Source of the DNA: Paenibacillus sp. yr247
GTDB taxonomy: Bacteria > Bacillota > Bacilli > Paenibacillales > NBRC-103111
Assembly: GCF_900103825.1 (NCBI RefSeq)
Contig: NZ_FNIF01000037.1
Location: 1 to 33,114 of the forward strand
Direction of reading: 5' to 3'
DNA: 33,114 nucleotides
Both the position numbers and the translations under genes were made by a program. This document shows, piece after piece, positions 15,435 through 23,581 of the stretch; position 1 is the stretch's first letter; the number at the start of each line of letters is the position of its first letter. Below the pieces are notes generated by a model. That model worked only from the letters and a program-made list of their open reading frames with translations. It had not been told where the DNA came from and did not search any database.

Positions 15435-16091
15435 ATGAAATTGTTTATCGACACAGCCAATGTAAACGAAATTCGCAAAGCTCACGCGTTAGGTGTTGTT
15501 GCAGGAGTAACAACGAATCCTTCACTCATTGCCAAAGAAGGAAGAGACTTCTTCGAAACAGTGAAAGAAATCATCTCCATTGTCGGCGATGTGCCGATCA
15601 GTGCAGAAGTCGTTTCATTGAAAGTAGACGAAATGGTTGAGCAGGGCAAGAAACTTGCCAAACTCGGCCCGAATGTCGTCATCAAGCTTCCAATGACATT
15701 GGATGGACTTCAAGCGACTAGTGTGTTCAGATCACTGGGCATCCCAACGAACGTAACCTTGATCTTCAGTTCGACGCAAGCCTTGCTGGCAGCGCGCGCA
15801 GGAGCAACTTATGTATCCCCATTTATCGGACGTTTGGATGATATCAACCAGGTTGGTATAAATCTGATTAAAGAAATCAGCCAAATTTTCCAAGTACACG
15901 GTATTAAATCTGAAATCATCTCTGCCAGCGTTCGTCACTCTGCTCACGTGATTGAGGCTGCGCTCGCAGGGTCACATATTGCAACGGTGCCTTACAAAGT
16001 TATCGAATCTATGAGCAAGCACCCGCTTACGGATGCAGGGATCGAGAAGTTTTTGGCTGATTGGGAAGGCGCTAATCAAGAAAAGTTTTAA
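15435..16091 (+). CDS. Transaldolase / fructose-6-phosphate aldolase family protein
   Basis: A small TIM-barrel Schiff-base enzyme (218 aa) of the MipB/TalC type. Seen: MKLFIDTANVNEIRKAHALG, GVTTNPSLIAKEG, the active-site lysine K84 in NVVIKLPMT, NVTLIFSSTQALLAARAGA and YVSPFIGRLDD. The 'short' transaldolases of Bacilli (TalC) and E. coli fructose-6-phosphate aldolase share this size. The location directly after transketolase argues for the transaldolase role. It is co-transcribed with tkt. A hairpin with T-run follows. Confidence 0.9.
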   Translation: MKLFIDTANVNEIRKAHALGVVAGVTTNPSLIAKEGRDFFETVKEIISIVGDVPISAEVVSLKVDEMVEQGKKLAKLGPNVVIKLPMTLDGLQATSVFRSLGIPTNVTLIFSSTQALLAARAGATYVSPFIGRLDDINQVGINLIKEISQIFQVHGIKSEIISASVRHSAHVIEAALAGSHIATVPYKVIESMSKHPLTDAGIEKFLADWEGANQEKF

Positions 16092-16113
16092 TCTGAATTA
16101 ATGGAGCAATCAG

Positions 16114-16164
16114 CGCTCACACTGTTTGTCGGAGAAAATTCTGTCAATGGCTTGAGCGTTTTTT
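16114..16164 (+). terminator. Probable terminator after the transaldolase gene
   Basis: CGCTCA (16114-16119) can pair with TGAGCG (16153-16158), followed by six T residues. The loop is long (33 nt) with little internal pairing, so the structure is weaker than the other terminators in the window. Confidence 0.5.
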
Positions 16165-16265
16165 ATATTTGTCACGTCATCACGCCACTTTTTAGCTCAT
16201 AAGATTAGCTTCGTATTTGCCCAGACGCCAATAAGGCAACAAAGGATAAAAAGGAGGAATTTGTA

Positions 16266-16589
16266 ATGCCGACGATTCAAGTTGTAGGAAAAGAAGCGTT
16301 CCAGGTTGAAGAAGGGAAAAAGCTTGTGCTGTCTCTAATGGACCATGGGATAGACATTTTGCACCGCTGTGGGGGTAACGCCAGATGTACAACCTGCCGT
16401 GTTGAAATCATCGAGGGGGATGCTGGTCCCATGAATGAGGTGGAAACTGCGCTTCGAGAGACCAAAGGAATCACGGAAGAAAATATCCGCTTATCCTGCC
16501 AAATTCATGTACATACTGATCTCACGGTTAAACCGTTAATGACGGCGTCTGAAACAGGTATGGATCCTGGCCCGCGTCCGGTTGATTAA
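16266..16589 (+). CDS. 2Fe-2S ferredoxin, plant type
   Basis: A small soluble electron carrier (107 aa). The [2Fe-2S] ligands form the classic C-X5-C-X2-C...C pattern: C35, C41, C44 (HRCGGNARCTTC) and C78 (RLSCQI). The beta-grasp fold begins PTIQVVGKEAFQVEEGKKL. ATG 16266 has a perfect AAGGAGG box. It stands alone: no reductase or oxygenase gene is adjacent, and the nearest gene downstream is convergent. Its partner cannot be inferred from context. Confidence 0.9.
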   Translation: MPTIQVVGKEAFQVEEGKKLVLSLMDHGIDILHRCGGNARCTTCRVEIIEGDAGPMNEVETALRETKGITEENIRLSCQIHVHTDLTVKPLMTASETGMDPGPRPVD

Positions 16590-16704
16590 AAAAGGTCCCG
16601 ATTCGTTCCGTAAAGTGGTTGGACAATGGGAAAGCTTTACAGTTTGTTCAGAACCAGGTATTATTCCTTATTGACGCTATGACGGCATTAGCAGTCAAAG
16701 GCGG

Positions 16705-16752
16705 AAAAAAAGTCTGTCTAAGCCATAGATTATGGCTCAGCAGACTTTTTTT
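16705..16752. terminator. Bidirectional terminator between ferredoxin and MATE genes
   Basis: A near-perfect hairpin: AAAAAAAGTCTG pairs with CAGACTTTTTTT, and inside it AAGCCATA pairs partly with TATGGCT. The T/A tracts on both sides let it stop transcripts from both directions. It separates the plus-strand ferredoxin from the minus-strand MATE gene, whose stop codon abuts it. Confidence 0.85.
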
Positions 16753-18144
16753 CTACGCTTTATTTGGAATCATCCTAGCTTTCTTCCAATTCCCGAAGCG
16801 ATAATAAAGTAAGTTCAGCGTTGCCGCTACACTAAAGCTGACCGGGAAGCTCCACCAAATCACATCGAATCCATAGATGTTCGCTAACACAGTGGCAAGA
16901 GGAATACGTACTAGCAGCAGAGCAATAAAGGCAACAATAAGCGGGAACACAACCGATCCTGCTGACCGAACCACGCCCGCAACGACGTTGAATATGCCAA
17001 AAATGATAAACGACCATAATATTAGATTATTAATGTGCACCCCAATCGCAATCGCTTTTCCTTCTGTAGGAAGAAAGATACTTACGACCTCACGGTTGAA
17101 CAGGTGCAGAAGAGCGACGATAAGTCCCGTCATCAAGACATTAACGCCAACACCGGTCCAAGTAATTCGGTTTACCCGATCCCACTTTCCGGCACCAATG
17201 TTTTGTGCGGCCATGGATGTCACAGCTCCGCCAATCGCCAAGGCGGGCATTTGCACATAGCTGGATATTTGCATCGCAACACCGAAGGCAGCGGTTGATT
17301 CTGATCCATAGGAATTCACGAGATGAATCAAGATTAAGTTGCTTAGGGAAACCACCACCATATTTAATCCCATAGGCAGTCCTTTTTGAATCAAAGTTCG
17401 AATGATCATCCAATTGATACGCAGCAGAGGAACATCCTTTTTCGTAATCCTCAGAAAATATTTTTTTTGATATAAATACACAATTAACAGCACGAAGCTT
17501 ATCAGCTGGGCCACAAAGGATGCGACAGCGGAGCCGGCTATCCCCATTCTCGGAAAAGGCCCCATACCTTGAATAAGCAATGGATTAAGCACGATGTCTA
17601 GCACTGCAGACAACAGTAAGAAATAGAAGGGCGTCTTTGCGTCTCCAGAGCCTCGCAAAATAGCCATAATCAAGTTGAATCCAAATATGAAAGGCACACC
17701 AGCGAATATGATACGTGTGTATGTATCAGCAAGCTCTTTAACATCTGACGGTGTATTCATCCAGCCCAGAATGGCAGAGGAGAAAATAAGCCCAAATAAG
17801 GCAACGATGATGGAAAGGATGAGGAAGAAGACCGTGCTGGTGCCTACAACTTTTTTAGCTTCCTCGACCTTTTGTGCACCGAGATTTTGGCCGATCATAA
17901 TAACGGCAGCCATCGCGATTCCGAAGATGGAGCTAATCAAGAAGAACATGATAATGTTGGCATTGGAGGTCGCCGCAAGCGCACCTTCACCAAGATATTT
18001 GCCGATCCATATCGCATTGATAGAACCGTTAAGCGTCTGAAGCACGTTCCCTAATAGAATCGGTAAAGAAAATAAGATCAAAGTCTTGGCAATAGGGCCT
18101 TCTGTCAATGATGGACGAGGCTTCTTTGGGGTATTTTCACTCAT
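16753..18144 (-). CDS. MATE-family multidrug efflux protein
   Basis: An integral membrane antiporter (463 aa) of the multidrug and toxin extrusion family, expected to expel cationic compounds in exchange for Na+ or H+. The sequence is almost entirely hydrophobic in about twelve segments. The N-lobe opens GPIAKTLILFSLPILLGNVL and has MIGQNLGAQKVEEAKKVVG; the second repeat has TSMAAQNIGAGKWDRVNRI. These paired QN(L/I)GA motifs are the family hallmark. An upstream in-frame start at 18162 is less likely, because AAGGAGA (complement of 18151-18157) lies 6 nt before ATG 18144. It is monocistronic. The substrate is unknown. Confidence 0.92.
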   Translation of the reverse strand: MSENTPKKPRPSLTEGPIAKTLILFSLPILLGNVLQTLNGSINAIWIGKYLGEGALAATSNANIIMFFLISSIFGIAMAAVIMIGQNLGAQKVEEAKKVVGTSTVFFLILSIIVALFGLIFSSAILGWMNTPSDVKELADTYTRIIFAGVPFIFGFNLIMAILRGSGDAKTPFYFLLLSAVLDIVLNPLLIQGMGPFPRMGIAGSAVASFVAQLISFVLLIVYLYQKKYFLRITKKDVPLLRINWMIIRTLIQKGLPMGLNMVVVSLSNLILIHLVNSYGSESTAAFGVAMQISSYVQMPALAIGGAVTSMAAQNIGAGKWDRVNRITWTGVGVNVLMTGLIVALLHLFNREVVSIFLPTEGKAIAIGVHINNLILWSFIIFGIFNVVAGVVRSAGSVVFPLIVAFIALLLVRIPLATVLANIYGFDVIWWSFPVSFSVAATLNLLYYRFGNWKKARMIPNKA

Positions 18145-18296
18145 GCGAAATCTCCTTGTCATTTTATCTTTTACTAGAGTTCAGAGTTCTTTACTTATTA
18201 TACTCTTTTCAATCTCATTCCAGAAATTGTTACTACTCTTCTAGTGATTTGTCTATCAATTGGACACAATCTATTTTATTTAGTAGAGTAGAAGAT

Positions 18297-18381
18297 AAGT
18301 CTAGTCGACTTGACTTGCTTCGCATCTACCTTGACAAATGCGTCGCGTCTAGAAAGACGCCTAAGCTGTTTACCCTGGGTA
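18297..18381 (+). promoter_or_regulatory. Structured leader element, copy 1 (candidate cis-regulatory RNA)
   Basis: An 85-nt element 44 nt upstream of the IDEAL-domain gene, with a second copy at 26898-26982. Parts: an imperfect palindrome AAGTCTAGTCGACTTGACTT (18297-18316), then GCTTCGCATC. The outer stem TACC (18327-18330) pairs with GGTA (18378-18381). The conserved core TTGACAAATGCG (18331-18342) leads to a hairpin GCGTCT-AGAA-AGACGC (18345-18360). GTTTACCCTG (18368-18377) precedes the closing strand. The unpaired core matches copy 2 while all three stems differ in sequence but keep pairing. The function is unknown. Confidence 0.55.
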
Positions 18382-18425
18382 CGATAAGACTAGATTGCAG
18401 GTTTATTTAGGTAGGGGGAATTCAG

Positions 18426-18806
18426 ATGCTTCGTCTTGGTGAGAAAATAATAGTAATTGCCGATAGTTTAGAACAGAATCTGCCCATAGGCGGGTATGGA
18501 TATATTATCGCTTACGACCGGAATAACGATAACATTTTCGATTACATCGTTCGTGTCCCCAAGGATAATAAGCACTACTACGTGCCTGCGTCGGATATCG
18601 AACTTGAAGAAGTTCTTCTCCACCAGGAGGCGGACCAAATCGAGAGAGAAGCGTTAATAGATTTCGCGCTTGCCACGAGGAATGAAGAGCTGTTCCGGAG
18701 AATTATGAACGGCGAGACAAGTGAAGAACCGGGAATAGAACGGGACAAAGAGGTCCAATCCACGGAAGAATTCATTAAACAAATCGGCCTGAAGGCTTGG
18801 ATTTAA
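18426..18806 (+). CDS. Small IDEAL-domain-like protein
   Basis: A soluble acidic protein of 126 aa. The N-terminal half is beta-like: GEKIIVIADSLEQNLPIGGY, then YGYIIAYDRNNDNIFDYIVR and VPASDIELEE, resembling a small beta-barrel. Residues ~75-95 read EREALIDFALATRNEELFRR, close to the IDEAL motif (I-D-x-A-L...D/N-x-x-x-F) of short Bacillales proteins of unclear, probably binding or regulatory, role. ATG 18426 follows AGGGGGAA. The gene is preceded by the structured element at 18297-18381 and followed by its own terminator, so it is monocistronic. Function not known. Confidence 0.65.
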   Translation: MLRLGEKIIVIADSLEQNLPIGGYGYIIAYDRNNDNIFDYIVRVPKDNKHYYVPASDIELEEVLLHQEADQIEREALIDFALATRNEELFRRIMNGETSEEPGIERDKEVQSTEEFIKQIGLKAWI

Positions 18807-18821
18807 TACATTCGTCATACT

Positions 18822-18860
18822 CAAAACCCGCCTAGTGATTACTAGTGCGGGTTTTGTTGT
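18822..18860 (+). terminator. Intrinsic terminator after the IDEAL-like gene
   Basis: A long stem CAAAACCCGC/GCGGGTTTTG (18822-18831 with 18847-18856) holds an inner CTAGT-GATT-ACTAG hairpin. The T residues are partly inside the stem (TTTTGTTGT). Confidence 0.75.
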
Positions 18861-18984
18861 ACTTACTATGTATACAAAAGAGATACCTGTGAATCCTGTT
18901 TTATAGTTGATAAAATCGGGAAATGGTGGTACATTAATATCCGAACACAAAACTATTTTAGTATTTTAGTTCTGAGGTGCGTAA

Positions 18985-19557
18985 ATGGATGATGTCAAAA
19001 AACAGTTGATTATGGAATCAGCGAAGAAATCTTTTTCACTTTTCGGTTACAAAGGTACGACGATGGATCAAATCGCCAAGATTGCCGGTGTCGGCAAAGC
19101 GACGATCTATACGTTTTTTGCCAATAAAGAAGAACTTTTGCATGAAATCATACAGTCGTTAATTGCCGAAATGAAAGCAGTCGCCGAGAAAGCTATTGCA
19201 GAAGGGGCAACACCTTTCGAGAAAATTCATAGTGCGCTTTACGGGATTCTTGTCTTTCGCAAAGAGCATGAGCTGCTCATTCAATTAGCGCATGAAGTTC
19301 AACAATATGGCAGTCCGGTTACACTTGAAGCGATGGCTAGTATCGAAACGGAAGTTGTTCAGTTCATTAGTGAACATATGGAACGTGCGATACATAACGG
19401 CACAATGAAGAACTGTGATCCGAAGATGACGGCCTTTATTTTATTCAAACTGTATGTTGCTTTAGTTTTTGATTGGGAGAAACAGAACGAGCCATTAACC
19501 GATGAGAAAATCTTGAACCTATTGCAGATGTATTTTGGTAATTTTCTAAATCAGTAA
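18985..19557 (+). CDS. TetR-family transcriptional regulator
   Basis: A 190-aa TetR regulator. The N-terminal helix-turn-helix (~residues 9-50) reads SAKKSFSLFGYKGTTMDQIA and GVGKATIYTFFANKEELLHE. The C-terminal helical domain, which would bind a ligand, is not conserved enough to name. ATG 18985 follows GAGGTG. It is directed like the following exporter genes, with 33 nt to the HlyD-type gene, so it probably sits in their operon and controls it. AACTA...TAGTT (18951-18955 with 18967-18971) upstream of the start is a possible but weak operator. Confidence 0.9.
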   Translation: MDDVKKQLIMESAKKSFSLFGYKGTTMDQIAKIAGVGKATIYTFFANKEELLHEIIQSLIAEMKAVAEKAIAEGATPFEKIHSALYGILVFRKEHELLIQLAHEVQQYGSPVTLEAMASIETEVVQFISEHMERAIHNGTMKNCDPKMTAFILFKLYVALVFDWEKQNEPLTDEKILNLLQMYFGNFLNQ

Positions 19558-19590
19558 TTTTTTTATTTATTATTTTGTGGAGGGATAGTT

Positions 19591-20865
19591 ATGCGTTTTA
19601 TTCGACCAATGGTTTATTCGGTGATGGCAATTGTCATCGGAACAAGTACATTTCTTTTAACATCCAAACAGGCCGTTAGCCAAACGGATTCCGTTAATCA
19701 GGTGCATCCTACGGCTTATATTGAAACGAATGAAGTGAGTGCCAGCTTTAAAGTAGGCGGAAGAGTCACCGAAATTCTTGTAAAAGAAGGGGACGCCGTG
19801 AAAAAAGGGCAAGTGCTTGCGCGTCTGCAAAGTACAGAAATTGAAGCCAAAGTCGAGCAGGCCAAAGCAGCTGTAGCACTCGCCCAAGGCAAAATCGCCG
19901 AAGCGGAGGGAGCTACAGCAACCGCGGAAGCGAAGAAGCAGCAGGGGATAGCTGGCGTGAATGTGACAGCGAATACCGCTGAGCAGCAAGTTGCTCAAGC
20001 GAAAGCGGCTGTTAGTGCTGCTCAAGCGAAAGTAGATGGCCTCCGCAACGGTGCGCGTCCGGAAGAGAAGAAGCAAGCGGAGATTCAGTTCCAGGCTGCT
20101 TCCGAAGTATATGCCATCGCTGAGCAGAACTTGAATCGGATGAATGCAATGCTCGCCCAAGGGCTTGTTGCTCAAGCAGACGTGGATAAAGTGAAAGTGA
20201 GCTATGAAGAAGCGAAGACGAAACGTGACTTGGCCCAGCAGCAGCTGAATATGGCGAATCAGGGACCACGTGAGGAAGAGATACGCGGGGCAGAAGCTTT
20301 ACTGGAACAAGCAAAGGCATCCCTGAAGCTGGCTGAAGCAAACCGCGGGACTGTGCAGGTGAGACAGGGTGATGTAGCGGCAGCTGATGCGGCTGTACAG
20401 CAAGCTCAAGGTGCGATTAAATCTGCACAATCCGGTGAATTGCAAGCGAAGGCCGCTCAACTAGAAGCGGAAACTTACTTAAGTTACACAGATCTCGTTG
20501 CACCAACTGATGGGATTATTCTCATGCAATCCGCGCAGGTTGGGGAGCTGGTTGGTTCCGGATTCCCCGTATTCTCAGTTGAGTCAACGGAGAAACGTTG
20601 GGCTAAGTTTTACATGCCCGAGACGTCTATAGCTGGACTAAAAGTAGGCAACAAAATTAACATGACAATGCTGTCAACGGGCGAGAAAGTTGTTGGTACG
20701 ATTGCATCTGTAGCGGCGGCGCCGGATTTTGCCATTAAGAAAGCAACCCAAACCTCAGGCGAAACGGACATCCGTTCGTTTGGAATCAAAATAGAACTAA
20801 GCACACTGCCAGACACAGCGACTACAGGAATGACGCTGCAATGGAACGGTAAAACGGAAGGATGA
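19591..20865 (+). CDS. HlyD/YhiI-type membrane fusion protein (efflux periplasmic adaptor-like)
   Basis: An exporter adaptor of 424 aa anchored by an N-terminal hydrophobic segment (residues ~7-26: MVYSVMAIVIGTSTFLLTSK). A lipoyl-type half-motif GGRVTEILVKEGDAVKKGQV (~56-75) is followed by a very long alanine/glutamine-rich coiled coil (~85-290). The second lipoyl half is TDLVAPTDGIILMQSAQVGE, and a beta-barrel domain follows. In Gram-negatives such proteins link an inner-membrane pump to TolC; here it would span the thick wall. Its stop overlaps the permease start (ATGA-type, 4 bp). It belongs with the permease and TolC-like genes downstream. Confidence 0.88.
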   Translation: MRFIRPMVYSVMAIVIGTSTFLLTSKQAVSQTDSVNQVHPTAYIETNEVSASFKVGGRVTEILVKEGDAVKKGQVLARLQSTEIEAKVEQAKAAVALAQGKIAEAEGATATAEAKKQQGIAGVNVTANTAEQQVAQAKAAVSAAQAKVDGLRNGARPEEKKQAEIQFQAASEVYAIAEQNLNRMNAMLAQGLVAQADVDKVKVSYEEAKTKRDLAQQQLNMANQGPREEEIRGAEALLEQAKASLKLAEANRGTVQVRQGDVAAADAAVQQAQGAIKSAQSGELQAKAAQLEAETYLSYTDLVAPTDGIILMQSAQVGELVGSGFPVFSVESTEKRWAKFYMPETSIAGLKVGNKINMTMLSTGEKVVGTIASVAAAPDFAIKKATQTSGETDIRSFGIKIELSTLPDTATTGMTLQWNGKTEG

Positions 20866-22094
20866 TGAAGGAGATGGATCTTCGGATTGGCAAGCTGATA
20901 ACAGAAGAATGGATGCACATTCTGAAGGACCGACGTCTTTTTCTGATCTTGTTCTTCGTTCCGATCATGTACACCGTGCTTTTCGGATCGATTTACGTAC
21001 ATCACAAAGTTACCGAAATGGCCACTGTCGTTATTGATGAAGATCAAAGTCCTCTAAGTCGTCAAATTATTCAAGCCTTCGAGCAGAGCGAATCGTTCCA
21101 GATCAAGAACGAATACCATTCGGAGGAAGATGTAAAGCGGGCACTTGCAACGGGAGAAGCCAAGGTAGGCCTCATCATTCCCTCTAATTTCGAAGCGAAG
21201 CTGAAGCATGGCGAAACATTGCCGCTCCTTACGCTGATCGATGGCAGCAACATGATGATTTCGAACTCGGCAACCAAAGGCGCCAACGAAGTGATCACGA
21301 CCTTCAGCATGGGGTACTCGCAAAAAAAGCTTCAACTACAGCAAGGACTTCAGAGTGAGCAGGTCATGAACACTCTTTCGCCCATTCCTTATCGATATCG
21401 AATCATGTATAACTCCGCCTTCAACTATAGTGACTTTATGCTATATGGTCTGGTGGGAGCCATTTTACAGCAAGTTTTATTTTTGGGCATCGCCTTAACC
21501 ATCACACGTGAGAAAGACGCGGGTACTTGGCAGCGGTTCGTAGCTTGGAAAAGAAATCCGTGGCGCATCGCATACGCAAAGACAGCTCCTTATTTCTTAA
21601 TCAATCTGTTTAACACATCCGTTACTTTTGTCATCGCCCTGTATGCCTTCGGTGCGCCAATGAGCGGCAGCCTGCTTGTAGGCTTTGCCATTATTGCCAG
21701 CTTCACCTTTGCGGTCAGCGGAATCGGTTATCTAATCAGTTTGTTCTCCAGTAATCAGCTTGGGGCGACGCAGACTGCGATGTTGATCGCGGTGCCGTCC
21801 TTCATGCTTTCTGGGTTCACTTGGCCATTCGAGGCTATGCCTAAAGTACTGCAAGTGTTCGGTCACATGCTGCCTCTCACTTATTTCTTAGACGGCGTGC
21901 GCAACGTATTTGTTAAGGGAAATGACTTCTCTGTCATTTGGCATGATTGCCTCTCACTTATTTTGACAGGAGCACTAACTTATTTCATAGCGATGTTGTT
22001 AACTCGATTTGTTGTCTTTTCTAATAAGAAAACAAAAGATACCGCATCTGGCAAACTACCTAATCTGCCATCGGGATCGAATATCACGGTATAA
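20862..22094 (+). CDS. ABC-2 type transporter permease
   Basis: A 410-aa permease of the ABC-2 family (YhhJ/YbhR type). Visible are an N-terminal membrane segment (DRRLFLILFFVPIMYTVLFG), a ~150-residue extracytoplasmic domain, and a cluster of about five C-terminal membrane segments with the ABC-2 signature region (SGFTWPFEAMPKVLQVFGHM, then LPLTYFLDGVRNVFVKG). Two further ATGs follow within 12 nt; 20862 is chosen because of the coupled overlap with the adaptor gene. No ATP-binding subunit is encoded in this cluster or anywhere in the window, although this family needs one. Confidence 0.88.
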   Translation: MMKEMDLRIGKLITEEWMHILKDRRLFLILFFVPIMYTVLFGSIYVHHKVTEMATVVIDEDQSPLSRQIIQAFEQSESFQIKNEYHSEEDVKRALATGEAKVGLIIPSNFEAKLKHGETLPLLTLIDGSNMMISNSATKGANEVITTFSMGYSQKKLQLQQGLQSEQVMNTLSPIPYRYRIMYNSAFNYSDFMLYGLVGAILQQVLFLGIALTITREKDAGTWQRFVAWKRNPWRIAYAKTAPYFLINLFNTSVTFVIALYAFGAPMSGSLLVGFAIIASFTFAVSGIGYLISLFSSNQLGATQTAMLIAVPSFMLSGFTWPFEAMPKVLQVFGHMLPLTYFLDGVRNVFVKGNDFSVIWHDCLSLILTGALTYFIAMLLTRFVVFSNKKTKDTASGKLPNLPSGSNITV

Positions 22095-22117
22095 CCATAA
22101 GGAAGGAAGCGATTTTT

Positions 22118-23413
22118 TTGAAAAAAACGCTCATCAGCTTATCTACAGCCCTGTTACTCCTTTCAAGCTCAACGCAAGCATTCATCTATGCCGAAACAGC
22201 CCAAGATCCCAATCAAAATGTTTACGTGAATGCGGATGTTCTCGAAACCGTATCTTCAGTTGATTTGACGTATGTGCTGGATAAGGCACTGAAAGATTCC
22301 CATAACCTTGCAATGCTAACGCTAAAATACGCTGCTCAAGGCAGTAAAAAGGGCGATCTGGAACAGCAAATGAACGAAATGGGCTCGGCCTCGTTTACGC
22401 CTGGTCATTTACCTAGCACACCGGCGGAGGCGACCAATACGGGGAATCCACAGCTGCCGAACCTAACAAACCCAACCGATATCGCCTGGACCGTCATGCA
22501 AAATAATGCGATGAACCAGATGATGCAGGGGATGGGAGCTCTCGCCGGCGGCATGAATAAAATCATTTCCTCACAACGAGCGCAAATGAGCACAGCAGCG
22601 CATCAACTCGGGACAGATCAGCGGAACTCGCTGCTGCAATCGGATGAAGCTAAGGCAGGTATCCGCTTGCAAACCATCGCGCAATATGTGCAGTTATTAG
22701 GCCAGAAGAAGCAGCTGGATTTTATGAATGAGTACGAAGGTGTGATGGAGAAAGATCTGCTGAGAGCTACGCTTTTCGCTCAGCAAGGCTTGGCATCTCC
22801 TGACGATGTGCAAACGGTTCAGAAAACCATCAACAAGCAAAAGGACGATATCGCAACGTTTGTTAACAACTATCGGTTGGGGCTTGTGCAGCTGTCAACG
22901 GACATTGGGATTTCCTATGACCCTAACTTAGTCATCAAGGATATCGCGTCCATTTCGGTAGACCCTATCTCGGAGACGGACACAACCACCTTATTGAATG
23001 CTTCCTATCAGATGAAAACTTCCGGCAATAACATGGATGAAGCGGTTTGGGAAGTTGGGCACACGGTTACCCAGAATACGTATGGCGATGCCTTTTCGGG
23101 CATTAATCTGGCTATAAACGGGCAAAAAAACGAGCAAACCAAACTCGAACTCACCAAGAAAATTCAAACGACATATAATGATGCCAAAAATGCCTACCAA
23201 GCTGTCCTTACGGAGCAGCGGAACTTAAACGACGCGCAAGCTGATTTGCAGAAAATGAATTTTCGCTATAGCGTAGGCGTCATCTCGAAGCATGATTTGA
23301 ATAAATTCGAGCTTAAAGTCCACCAGAACGAAACCGCCTTGGCCGCAGCAAAGCTCAAGTATTATGCATTAAAAGAAAAAGCCAAAGCGATGGATACAGG
23401 GTTTATCCAATAG
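22118..23413 (+). CDS. TolC-like outer-membrane-efflux-family protein with signal peptide
   Basis: An exported protein of 431 aa. A signal peptide MKKTLISLSTALLLLSSSTQ with cleavage near AFIYAETA starts it, at TTG 22118 behind GGAAGG (22101-22106). The mature part is helical with long coiled coils and shows two TolC-type repeats. Each has helical hairpins, e.g. AGIRLQTIAQYVQLLGQKKQ in the first and KKIQTTYNDAKNAYQAVLTE with NFRYSVGVISKHDLNKFELK in the second. It contains a methionine- and proline-rich linker (about residues 85-150). TolC homologues in single-membrane bacteria lack an outer membrane to sit in. With the adaptor and permease upstream it may form an export conduit across the wall. 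Function is inferred. Confidence 0.8.
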   Translation: MKKTLISLSTALLLLSSSTQAFIYAETAQDPNQNVYVNADVLETVSSVDLTYVLDKALKDSHNLAMLTLKYAAQGSKKGDLEQQMNEMGSASFTPGHLPSTPAEATNTGNPQLPNLTNPTDIAWTVMQNNAMNQMMQGMGALAGGMNKIISSQRAQMSTAAHQLGTDQRNSLLQSDEAKAGIRLQTIAQYVQLLGQKKQLDFMNEYEGVMEKDLLRATLFAQQGLASPDDVQTVQKTINKQKDDIATFVNNYRLGLVQLSTDIGISYDPNLVIKDIASISVDPISETDTTTLLNASYQMKTSGNNMDEAVWEVGHTVTQNTYGDAFSGINLAINGQKNEQTKLELTKKIQTTYNDAKNAYQAVLTEQRNLNDAQADLQKMNFRYSVGVISKHDLNKFELKVHQNETALAAAKLKYYALKEKAKAMDTGFIQ

Positions 23414-23445
23414 ATTATTCATTAGTTTAGTTGCTACCATCAACC

Positions 23446-23506
23446 AACCACAGCCTCTTTTTAGTAACGGTCTTAAACCCAAGCTGAAAAGAAGTTGTGG
23501 TTTTTT
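23446..23506 (+). terminator. Terminator after the exporter operon
   Basis: AACCACA (23446-23452) pairs with TGTGGTT (23496-23502), with partial inner pairing TTTT/AAAA, and a run of T ends at 23506. Confidence 0.7.
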
Positions 23507-23511
23507 CTGGA

Positions 23512-23540
23512 TTGAGTTCACAAAATTTCTGGGATATAAT
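23512..23540 (+). promoter_or_regulatory. Sigma-A promoter of gatCAB
   Basis: TTGAGT (23512-23517) and TATAAT (23535-23540) are separated by 17 bp. The -10 is perfect and the -35 has two mismatches. The first gat start codon is 42 bp downstream. Confidence 0.75.
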
Positions 23541-23581
23541 GAAAAGAATGACTAAACGCTGATATTAGGGGTGCAGAAAAC

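Noticed and set aside
16590..16704. Possible small gene after the ferredoxin (open frame at 16619-16804)
   Set aside because: It runs through the bidirectional terminator into the antisense of the MATE gene and has no binding site.
18331..18336. TTGACA as a -35 promoter box (also at 26931-26936)
   Set aside because: No -10-like hexamer occurs 16-19 bp downstream in either copy; the position falls inside the GC-rich hairpin. The hexamer is better seen as part of the conserved core.
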